Shown here in pieces: positions 36,023 through 43,806 of a DNA stretch of 64,000 bases. The DNA is from an uncultured Ellagibacter sp. (lineage in GTDB: Bacteria; Actinomycetota; Coriobacteriia; Coriobacteriales; Eggerthellaceae), in NCBI RefSeq assembly GCF_934643285.1, contig NZ_CAKUBT010000001.1, forward strand, positions 268,090-332,089, written 5' to 3'. Made by a program: the position numbers and the translations under genes. Under the pieces are notes generated by a model. That model worked only from the letters and a program-made list of their open reading frames with translations, was not told the DNA's origin and did no database searches. Each line of letters begins with the position of its first letter. Position 1 is the first letter of the stretch.

Positions 36023-38263
36023 CTAATCGAACAGGCTCCTCATGTCCGTATCCTTCATGGGAGCGCCAGCCGAGGGAAGGCTTTGGGCGCGGAACTTCTC
36101 AAGCGACGCTTCCCCGCCCAAGAATTCCTCCGCTTTGCCGACCATGGCCACCGTGCGGCTCCCCTTGACGGTGAGCGCCTGCACACCCTGCGTGCTGTTG
36201 GTGGTCTTCGTCCTCAGAAGCGAGGTATTGAAGTTGACGAGGCGATGATCGCTCGACACGAGCGCAAGGTCGCGTTCCTCTTTGAGCACCTGGGCGTAGA
36301 GCAACTTGGATCCGCCGTAAATCGCGTTCTTCAAGCGCTTGCGGTTCGTCTTGGTGGCGTACCCGGACAGAGCGACGCGCGCGACACGGCCGTTCTCGAA
36401 GACGAACAGCGCGTCTGCCTTGTAGTCTTCGGGGTCGATAACCCAGGTCACAACCTCGCCGTCGTCCATCTCCAGATCGGTGGGCAGATACGACCCCAGC
36501 TGCGCCGACTTGGTGTCCTCGAATGCGGCGACCTTGCACTTGTAAACCTGGCAGTGGTTGGTGAACACGAGCAGGTCGTGCGTATTGGAGGAGTCGAACT
36601 CGATGAAGGGCTCGTCACCGTCCTTGTACTTCAGCGTTGCGGCCTTGCGCAGCACGCGGTCGGTCATCTTCTTCAGATAGCCGTCGCGAGAGAGCATCAT
36701 GGTGACGGGGTATTCCTCAACCTCGGACTCGAGGTTCACCTCGACGATCTCGGAAGGCTCGACGAGGCCAGTCTTGCGCGGCATAACGTACTTCTTGTTC
36801 ACCGCGGCCAGCTCGTCATGGATGACGTCTTTGATCTTCTCCTCGCTGGCGAGGATATCGTTGAGCTCGGCGATGTCGCCCTCGAGCTTCACAATGTCCC
36901 GCGTGCGGTTCATGATGTATTCCTCGTTGATGTTGCGCAGCTTGATTTCGGCCACAAACTCGGCCTGGACCTGGTCGATCTTAAAGCCTTTCATAAGGTT
37001 GGGGACAACGTCGGCTTCAAGCTTCGTGCCGCGGATGATCGCGATGGCCTTGTCGATGTCGAGCAGGATCGCCTCGAGGCCGTGGAGCAGATGCAGGCGG
37101 TCGGTCTTCTTCGCCAGATCGAAGTTCATGCGGCGACGGGTCGACTCGACGCGCCACGCGACCCACTCGTGCAGGATCTCGCGCACGCCCATGACGCGCG
37201 GATAGCCGTCGACAAGCACATTGAAGTTGCACGCGAAGGAATCCTGCAGCGTGGTGGATCGGAACAGCTTCGCCATGAGCTGCTCGGGGTCGACGCCCCT
37301 TTTCAGGTCGATCGCGATGCGGAGGCCGGAAAGGTCGGTCTCGTCGCGGATATCGGCGATCTCGCGCACCTTGCCCTCTTTGGAAAGCTTCACGATGCGT
37401 TCGATGATGACGTCGGTCTTGGTCGTGTACGGAATTTCGTACACCTCGATGATGCGCTCGTCGGGCAGGTAGCGCCAGCGCGAGCGAATCTGGAAGCTGC
37501 CGGTGCCCGTGTTGACGATGCGCTCCATCTCCTCGCGGCGGTAGACGATCTCGCCGCCGGTGGAGAAGTCGGGCGCAGGCATGTATTCCAGCAGGTCGCA
37601 GTCGGGGTTGCGGAGGAAGTGCATGGTTGCCGTGCACACTTCGTTCAGGTTGAAGCCGCAGATATCGGACGCCATCGCGACGCCGATGCCCTTGTTCGCC
37701 GACACGAGGATGTTGGGGAACGTGGTGGGCAGAAGGCGCGGCTCCTTCATGGCGCCGTCGTAGCTGTCGACAAAATCGACAGGGTCCTTATCGATATCCT
37801 TGAAGATCTCGGCGCAGATCGGCGAGAGCTTAGCTTCGGTGTAGCGCGAAGCCGCATAGCTCAAGTCACCGGAATAGTACTTGCCGAAGTTGCCCTTGGA
37901 CTCGACGAACGGAGCGAGCAGCGCCTCGTTGCCCGTGGCGAGGCGGACCATGGTCTCATAGATGGCGGCGTCACCGTGCGGATTGAGCTTCATCGTCTGG
38001 CCGACGATGTTCGCGCTCTTCTGGCGCGCGCCGTTCAAAAGGCCCATCTTGTACATGGTGTAGAGCAGCTTGCGGTGCGAGGGCTTGAAGCCGTCGATTT
38101 CCGGGAATGCGCGCGACACGTTGGTGCTCATGGCGTAGGGCATGTAGTTCTGTTCGAGCGTCTGCGTGATGGGCTGTTCTGTTACCTCGGAGTGCAGGCC
38201 TATCACGTTGGGATTGTCCACATGCTTTTTCTTCGGTGCGGTTTTGGTCTTCTTCTTTGCCAC
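36023..38263 (-). CDS. parC: type IIA topoisomerase subunit A (ParC-like)
   Basis: This 746-residue subunit has the winged-helix/tower domain with the catalytic tyrosine in YAASRYTEAKLSPICAEIFK and the conserved QKSANIVGQTMKLNPHGDAA. A C-terminal beta-pinwheel follows (blades marked by TRKLL-like repeats, DRVLRKAATLKYKDGDEPFI, ATKTNRKRLKNAIYGG). I saw no GyrA box (QRRGGKG) in the pinwheel, which argues for topoisomerase IV rather than gyrase. GTG 38263 follows AAGGGGAGACC. It lies 72 bases downstream of the B subunit gene. Confidence 0.85.
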   Translation of the reverse strand: MAKKKTKTAPKKKHVDNPNVIGLHSEVTEQPITQTLEQNYMPYAMSTNVSRAFPEIDGFKPSHRKLLYTMYKMGLLNGARQKSANIVGQTMKLNPHGDAAIYETMVRLATGNEALLAPFVESKGNFGKYYSGDLSYAASRYTEAKLSPICAEIFKDIDKDPVDFVDSYDGAMKEPRLLPTTFPNILVSANKGIGVAMASDICGFNLNEVCTATMHFLRNPDCDLLEYMPAPDFSTGGEIVYRREEMERIVNTGTGSFQIRSRWRYLPDERIIEVYEIPYTTKTDVIIERIVKLSKEGKVREIADIRDETDLSGLRIAIDLKRGVDPEQLMAKLFRSTTLQDSFACNFNVLVDGYPRVMGVREILHEWVAWRVESTRRRMNFDLAKKTDRLHLLHGLEAILLDIDKAIAIIRGTKLEADVVPNLMKGFKIDQVQAEFVAEIKLRNINEEYIMNRTRDIVKLEGDIAELNDILASEEKIKDVIHDELAAVNKKYVMPRKTGLVEPSEIVEVNLESEVEEYPVTMMLSRDGYLKKMTDRVLRKAATLKYKDGDEPFIEFDSSNTHDLLVFTNHCQVYKCKVAAFEDTKSAQLGSYLPTDLEMDDGEVVTWVIDPEDYKADALFVFENGRVARVALSGYATKTNRKRLKNAIYGGSKLLYAQVLKEERDLALVSSDHRLVNFNTSLLRTKTTNSTQGVQALTVKGSRTVAMVGKAEEFLGGEASLEKFRAQSLPSAGAPMKDTDMRSLFD

Positions 38264-38335
38264 GGTCTCCCCTTGGTGCGTGTATCGGGCTCCTCTATCG
38301 AACCGCAGGACGGTTCGGGTGGTTTTCAAACGGCG

Positions 38336-40330
38336 TTACTGCAAGTCGAGCTGGTCGAGGTATTCCTTGCCGTGCTCGGCAATGTGCCTTTTTCGGCCCT
38401 CGTCGTCGTTGCCGAGCAGAAGGTTGAACATGCTCTCCATGATGGTGACGTCCTCAGGCTCCACCTTGATCAAGCGCCGCGTTTCGGGGTTCATGGTGGT
38501 GAGCCACATCATGTCGGGGTCGTTCTCGCCAAGACCCTTCGAACGGTTGATCGAGCACTTCTGGTCGCCGATTTCCTTCAGAATGTTGTTCTTCTCGAGC
38601 TCGGTGTAGGCGAAGTAGGTCTTCTCCTTGCAGTTGATCTCGTAGAGCGGCGACTCGGCGATGTAGACGTAGCCCTCATCGATGAGCGTCGGCACGAGCC
38701 GGTAGAGCATCGTGAGGATGAGCGTGCGGATGTGGTAGCCGTCGACGTCGGCGTCCGTGCAGATAATAACCTTGCTCCAGTTGAGGTTTTCCAAATCGAA
38801 GGTGCCGAGGTTCTTCATGCGCTTGTCTTTAACCTCGACGCCGCAGCCCAAGACGCGCAGCAGGTCCATGATGATATCGGACTTGAAGATGCGCGGGTAG
38901 TCTTCCTTGAGACAGTTGAGGATCTTGCCTCGAACGGGCATAACGCCCTGGAACTCGGCATCGCGAGACGTGCGAATGGCACCTGCCGCCGAGTCGCCCT
39001 CCACGATGTAGATCTCGCGGCGGTCCTTGTCCTTCGAGCGGCAGTCGATGAACTTCTGCACGCGGTTGGCCATGTCGGTCTTCTGCTGCAGGTTGGTCTT
39101 GATGCTCTGACGGGTTTTCTCCGCGTTCTCGCGCGAGCGCTTGTTGATGAGCACCTGGTCGACGATTTTGCCCGCATCGTCTTTGTTCTCGATGAGGTAG
39201 GTCGTGAGGCGCTCCTTGAAAAACGCCGTCATTGCCTGCTGGATAAAGCGGTTGTTGATGGCCTTCTTCGTCTGGTTCTCATAGGACGTCTGCGTCGAGA
39301 AGCAGTTCGTCACGAGCACGAGGCAGTCCTGCACGTCCTGCCATTTGATAGCGGACTCGTTTTTGGTGTACTTGTCCTGCGACTTGATATAGGCATCAAG
39401 TGCGCTGGTCAGAGCGCTGCGGGCGGCCTTTTCGGGCGAACCGCCGTTTTCGAGCCACGACGAGTTGTGGTAGTACTCCTGCATCTGGAAGGTACGGGAG
39501 AAGCACAGGCACGCAGTGATCTTGACGTTGTAGTCGGGCAGGTCGTCGCGATCGCGGCCCCGGCGATCGGCCTGGATGAAGAAGGGCTCGGTCAGATACT
39601 CGGAGCCTACCTTTTCGAGAACGTAGTCCTCGATGCCCTTGGGATAGCAGAAGTCTTCCTCCGTGAAACCCTCAGGTCCCTCGAGGCGCAAACGGAAGGT
39701 GACATTGGCGTTGACGACCGCCTGGCGACGCATGGTCTCGCGATACCACTCGGCAGGGATGTCGATAGACGTGAAAACCTCAAGGTCGGGACGCCATTTG
39801 ATGGTGGTGCCCGTCCGTTTCTCGACAGAAGGCTCAACCTCGAGCGCCTTCTTCTTGGCGCCGACGACCTTGCCCTTCTTGAAATGCAGGGAGTACTTGT
39901 TGCCGTCGCGCCATACGGTGACATCCATGTATTCAGAGGCGTACTGCGTGGCGCACGAGCCCAAGCCGTTGGTGCCGAGCGAGAAGTCGTAGTCGCCGCC
40001 CTGGTTGTTGTTGTACTTGCCGCCCGCATACAGCTCGCAGAAGACAAGTTCCCAGTTGAAGCGCTTTTCCGTGGGGTTCCAGTCAAGCGGGCAGCCGCGG
40101 CCGTGGTCCTCGACCTGGATCGAGCCGTCGACAAACGCGGTCAGCGTGATGAGGTCGCCATAGCCCTGGCGAGCCTCGTCGACCGAGTTGGACAGAATCT
40201 CGAAGGCGGCGTGCGCGCAGCCGTCAAGGCCGTCGGAGCCGAAGATGACCGCGGGGCGCAGGCGGACGCGCTCCTCGTCTTTCAGCTGGCGAATGCTGTC
40301 GTTGCCATAATCGGCCGTGGTGTTTGCCAT
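38336..40330 (-). CDS. parE: type IIA topoisomerase subunit B (ParE-like)
   Basis: This 664-residue subunit has a GHKL ATPase domain (FEILSNSVDEARQGYGD, GRGCPLD, NGLGSCATQYASEYMDVTVW). The transducer and TOPRIM domain follow (IVEGDSAAGAIRTSRD, ICTDADVDGYHIRTLILTML, RSKGLGENDPDMMW). The ATPase segment diverges from canonical gyrase B, for example DHGRGCPLD where DNGRGIP is usual. ATG 40330 follows AAAGAGCGAGA. Together with the A subunit it decatenates or relaxes DNA. Confidence 0.87.
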   Translation of the reverse strand: MANTTADYGNDSIRQLKDEERVRLRPAVIFGSDGLDGCAHAAFEILSNSVDEARQGYGDLITLTAFVDGSIQVEDHGRGCPLDWNPTEKRFNWELVFCELYAGGKYNNNQGGDYDFSLGTNGLGSCATQYASEYMDVTVWRDGNKYSLHFKKGKVVGAKKKALEVEPSVEKRTGTTIKWRPDLEVFTSIDIPAEWYRETMRRQAVVNANVTFRLRLEGPEGFTEEDFCYPKGIEDYVLEKVGSEYLTEPFFIQADRRGRDRDDLPDYNVKITACLCFSRTFQMQEYYHNSSWLENGGSPEKAARSALTSALDAYIKSQDKYTKNESAIKWQDVQDCLVLVTNCFSTQTSYENQTKKAINNRFIQQAMTAFFKERLTTYLIENKDDAGKIVDQVLINKRSRENAEKTRQSIKTNLQQKTDMANRVQKFIDCRSKDKDRREIYIVEGDSAAGAIRTSRDAEFQGVMPVRGKILNCLKEDYPRIFKSDIIMDLLRVLGCGVEVKDKRMKNLGTFDLENLNWSKVIICTDADVDGYHIRTLILTMLYRLVPTLIDEGYVYIAESPLYEINCKEKTYFAYTELEKNNILKEIGDQKCSINRSKGLGENDPDMMWLTTMNPETRRLIKVEPEDVTIMESMFNLLLGNDDEGRKRHIAEHGKEYLDQLDLQ

Positions 40331-40732
40331 TCTCGCTCTTTCGATGATAGTGTTTCCTCTTGCGCAGCTTCCAAGCCCTTTAGGGCAAAGCCGCCTTCCC
40401 GCTCGATGCGCGGCGCGAAGGGCGCGACGCTGATGGCAGGCCTTGTGGGCCAGACTCTGCTGGCGCGATGCACAATGACCGACTTTACCACATGCCGCGC
40501 CTGCAACGCGTGGAGGACACAGCAAATTCATCGGACATACGTTCGTGTATAGCGGTTTGCTCGCACAGGTTCGAGGCATCAAGCTTGCTCGCCCTGAAAG
40601 AAGCAAAAAACGCTATCGGGAGCACGTTACCCCAGGTAGAAGCCCCACACAACAGGGGCGCCCGACCCTTTGGCGACATCGCCTCGGAATCGGGCGCCCA
40701 CAGAAGCGCGCTTTGACGCAGGAACCGAACGC
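40331..40732. other. 402-base intergenic region between serA and parE
   Basis: This stretch holds no convincing gene. It contains a 10-bp perfect inverted repeat, GGGCGCCCGA (40656-40665) with TCGGGCGCCC (40690-40699), enclosing GGCGA-CAT-CGCC. That probably ends the serA transcript, although no U-run follows. Promoter elements for parE must lie in the right half (from the left half on the minus strand's 5' side) but I found no clean -35/-10 pair. Confidence 0.6.
40656..40699 (-). terminator. inverted repeat after serA, probable terminator
   Basis: The 10-bp perfect stem GGGCGCCCGA / TCGGGCGCCC has an inner GGCGA-CAT-CGCC hairpin and no U-run. Confidence 0.45.
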
Positions 40733-42313
40733 TTACAGGCTGAACGACCACACGTTCTTGAAGTCAAGCGTGCCCGAAAGCTTCTCGAGCAGCTGGTCGT
40801 CCACGTTGCCCTCGACGTTCATGTACACGAGCGCCGTCTTCTCGGAGGGCTTCGTGCCGATCTGCATCGTCGTGATGTTCACACCCTCGTTGCCGAGCAA
40901 CGTGCCGATCGCGCCGATGCGGCCGGGGGCGTCGACATACTCGAACACGAGCGATTGCTTGGCAGGCGCGATGTCGATCTTGTAATCGAGCAGCGACATG
41001 ATGCGCGGGCGCTGCATCGAGCCGAAGAGCGTCGCACCAACTTCGACCCCGTCGGCGACGACCTTCACGGCCGACGCGTACTCGTCAGCGTCGGCGATCG
41101 AGGCGGTGTCCACCTTGATACCATGGCGCACGGCGACCGACTCCACGTTCACCGGCGTGACCGACCCCGCGCGGCGATAGGCTAAGATGCCGTCGAGCGC
41201 GCCTGCGACCAGGATAGATGCATCCGCGTTCGCAATCGTTCCCGCCGCCTCGACGCGCAGCGTCTTGGGGATGCACCCCAGGATTTGCGCCAGGATTCGG
41301 CCCATCATCTGGCAGGCGGGGACATAGGGGCCCACCGCGTCCATCATCTCGGGCGGAACGAGCGTCATGTTGAGCGCCGTAGGAACGATGGAGCCCTCAA
41401 GACCGCTCGAGACGTACTCCGCGATCTGCACGCCGGCGCGCACCTGCGCCTCGTGGGTGGAAGCGCCCAGGTGAGGCGTCAAGAGCACGTTGTCGAACTC
41501 GTGCAAGGGGCCGCCCGTGCAGGGCTCTTCCTCGAACATGTCGATGCCCGCGGCGAAGATCTTTCCCGCGGCGACGAAATCGGAAAGGGACTTCACGTTG
41601 TAGATGCCGCCGCGCGCCGCGTTGATTAGCACGACGCCGTCCTTCATGGCAGCGAACTCTTCGGGGCCGAACATACCGATGGTCTCGGGCGTCTTCGGCA
41701 GATGCACGGTGATGAAGTCGGCGCGCGCGAGCACGTCTTCCACGCGCTCGAAAAGCTCCACGCCCAGCTGGTCGGCGCGCTCAGGGCTGCAATACGGGTC
41801 GTGCCCGATGATCTTCATGCCGAAGGCGCGCGCACGCTCGGCCACAAGCCCGCCGATGCGGCCGAGGCCGAAGATGGCGAGCGTCTTCTCGTAGAGCTCC
41901 TTGCCCAAAAACTTCGAGCGCTCCCACTTGCCCTCATGCATGCTCGCGTTCGCCTGGGGAAGCTGGCGCGCGCAGGCGAGCATGAGCGCCATGGTGTGCT
42001 CCGCTGCGCTCATGATGTTCGAGGTCGGGGCGTTGCACACGATAACGCCGCGCTCGGTCGCCGCGTCAAGGTCGATCGTGTCGACGCCCACGCCCGCGCG
42101 GCCGATGATCTTCAGGTTCTCCGCGGCCTCGATGACCCGGCGCGTCACCGGCGTCGCCGAGCGCACGACGATCGCATCGTAGGGGGCGATCTGCGCCGCG
42201 AGCTCGTCTTCGGTCAGGTCGAGCTTCACATCGACGTCGTAGCCCTTATCGCGCAGGACGTCGATGCCCTCCTTCGCGATCCGATCGGCTACGAGAACCT
42301 TCTTGTGCGTCAT
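40733..42313 (-). CDS. serA: D-3-phosphoglycerate dehydrogenase
   Basis: This 526-residue SerA of the long form begins KKVLVADRIAKEGIDVL. It carries the NAD-binding IFGLGRIGGLVAERARAFGM, NAARGGIYNVKSL with the catalytic Arg, FEEEPC, and TPHLGASTHEAQ with the catalytic His. The C-terminus adds the allosteric substrate-binding (ASB) domain and an ACT domain (RIGAIGTLLGNEGVNITTM), as in actinobacterial SerA. It oxidises 3-phosphoglycerate. ATG 42313 follows GAGAAGGGAATTCGCC. The serC gene lies 114 bases upstream with a hairpin between. Confidence 0.96.
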   Translation of the reverse strand: MTHKKVLVADRIAKEGIDVLRDKGYDVDVKLDLTEDELAAQIAPYDAIVVRSATPVTRRVIEAAENLKIIGRAGVGVDTIDLDAATERGVIVCNAPTSNIMSAAEHTMALMLACARQLPQANASMHEGKWERSKFLGKELYEKTLAIFGLGRIGGLVAERARAFGMKIIGHDPYCSPERADQLGVELFERVEDVLARADFITVHLPKTPETIGMFGPEEFAAMKDGVVLINAARGGIYNVKSLSDFVAAGKIFAAGIDMFEEEPCTGGPLHEFDNVLLTPHLGASTHEAQVRAGVQIAEYVSSGLEGSIVPTALNMTLVPPEMMDAVGPYVPACQMMGRILAQILGCIPKTLRVEAAGTIANADASILVAGALDGILAYRRAGSVTPVNVESVAVRHGIKVDTASIADADEYASAVKVVADGVEVGATLFGSMQRPRIMSLLDYKIDIAPAKQSLVFEYVDAPGRIGAIGTLLGNEGVNITTMQIGTKPSEKTALVYMNVEGNVDDQLLEKLSGTLDFKNVWSFSL

Positions 42314-42362
42314 GGCGAATTCCCTTCTCAGACAAGGCCGCTTATCGCGCGCTCGATTCGCA

Positions 42363-42400
42363 AATTCGACCGCGAGGGAACGCTCCCCCGCGGCCGAATT
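42363..42400 (-). terminator. hairpin between serC and serA
   Basis: AATTCG-A-CCGCG-A-GGG (42363-42378) can pair with CCC-C-CGCGG-C-CGAATT (42385-42400), giving 14 pairs and two mismatches. It may be an attenuating hairpin; no clear U-run follows. Confidence 0.4.
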
Positions 42401-42427
42401 CGTTTCCGTCAGCACCACTATACGGCT

Positions 42428-43510
42428 TTATGCGTTGTTTTTCTCGAACTCTTCCATGAACGCGACCAAAGCTTCGACGCCCTCACGCGGCATCGCGTTG
42501 TAGATGCTCGCGCGCATGCCGCCCACACTGCGATGACCCTTCAGGCTCTCGAGCCCGCGCGCCTTCGCCTCGGCGATGAACTTCGCGTCCAAATCGGCGT
42601 CGCCCGTGACGAAGGGAACGTTCATGAGCGAGCGGAACTCCTTTTGCGCCGTGCCGCTGAAGAGCTTCGACTGGTCGAGGTAGTCGTAGAGCAGCGCCGC
42701 CTTCTCCTGGTTGCGCTTCTGCATAGCCTCAAGTCCGCCCTGCTCTTTGAGCCATTTGAAGACAAGCCCGCAGACGTAGATGCCGTAGGCGGGCGGCGTG
42801 TTCGACAGGCTGCCGGCGTCGGCTTGCGTCTTGTAGCGCATGATGGTGGGCGTGAAAGGCAACACGTCCTCGCGGATAAGGTCGTCGCGCACGATGACGA
42901 TGACCACGCCGGCAGGACCGACGTTTTTCTGCACGCCGCCGTAGATGAGGCCGTACTTGGAGACGTCGACGGGTTCGGAGAGGAACATCGAGGAGACGTC
43001 GGAGACAAGCGGGATATCGCCCGTCTCGGGAAGGTGGGTGTAGCGCGTGCCGTAGACCGTCTCGTTCTGGCAGATGTAGACGTAGTCGGCGTCGGGCGAG
43101 AAAGCGGCGCTCTCGAAATCGGGAACGCGCGTGAAGTTCTCGTCCTCGGAGGAAGCGACAAGGTTCGCGGTGCCGTAGAGCTTCGCTTCCTTGAAGGCCT
43201 TCTTCGACCAGTTACCCGACACGATGTAGTCGGCAACCTTGTTGTGCATGAGGTTCATAGGAATTGCCGCGAACTGCTGCGTGGCGCCGCCCTGCAAAAA
43301 GAGGACGCGGTAATTGTCGGGGATGGACATGAGATCTCGGATGTCCTGCTCAGCGGTCTCGATGATGCCCTTGAACGTCGCCGAGCGATGGGACATCTCC
43401 ATGACCGACATGCCAGACCCGTTGTAATCGAGCATCTCCGCCGCCGCGGTCTTCAAGACCTCCTCGGGAAGCATTGCGGGACCTGCAGAAAAGTTGAACA
43501 CCCTGCCCAT
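42428..43510 (-). CDS. serC: phosphoserine aminotransferase
   Basis: This 360-residue SerC begins RVFNFSAGPAMLPEEVLKTA and has the PLP region LIYGGVQKNVGPAGVVIVIV with the Schiff-base lysine. The C-terminal GHRSVGGMRASIYNAMP is typical. It converts 3-phosphohydroxypyruvate and glutamate to phosphoserine and 2-oxoglutarate, the step after SerA. ATG 43510 follows TTTAAGGAGCGCGCTT. No serB is visible. Confidence 0.96.
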   Translation of the reverse strand: MGRVFNFSAGPAMLPEEVLKTAAAEMLDYNGSGMSVMEMSHRSATFKGIIETAEQDIRDLMSIPDNYRVLFLQGGATQQFAAIPMNLMHNKVADYIVSGNWSKKAFKEAKLYGTANLVASSEDENFTRVPDFESAAFSPDADYVYICQNETVYGTRYTHLPETGDIPLVSDVSSMFLSEPVDVSKYGLIYGGVQKNVGPAGVVIVIVRDDLIREDVLPFTPTIMRYKTQADAGSLSNTPPAYGIYVCGLVFKWLKEQGGLEAMQKRNQEKAALLYDYLDQSKLFSGTAQKEFRSLMNVPFVTGDADLDAKFIAEAKARGLESLKGHRSVGGMRASIYNAMPREGVEALVAFMEEFEKNNA

Positions 43511-43722
43511 AAGCGCGCTCCTTAAATCGCGAGAGTTAGATATGTACTTTATTGTACTAAAGCGCTCAAGCGAAGGGCCCGAAACGCCCGCCCATTCGGC
43601 CGCGCGGGCGCGCATCGTCGGCAGATGGGTTTACGCGCCTGGGTGGGACACCTTGGCCCGAAGATGCACGCTGCATCCCTTTTCAGGGCCGTGTGGCGCA
43701 AAAAATGAATGTGAATTCCTTG

Positions 43723-43728
43723 TATAAT
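43723..43728 (+). promoter_or_regulatory. -10 element of the large Tat lipoprotein gene
   Basis: An exact TATAAT lies 79 bases upstream of the ATG at 43807 in AT-richer surroundings. The -35 region at 17-base spacing is not TTGACA-like, so this is a -10 call only. Confidence 0.5.
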
Positions 43729-43806
43729 TTCACGTTAAGCAAACCCAGCACGCCACGCCTTAGACGTGCCGACATTTGGCGGGAAGGCGCCACGAAAGGA
43801 GGACGC

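Noticed and set aside
35789..40552. A 1587-codon plus-strand reading frame
   Set aside because: It lies exactly opposite parC and parE; it is a high-GC shadow with Arg/Val/Asp-biased text and no domain.
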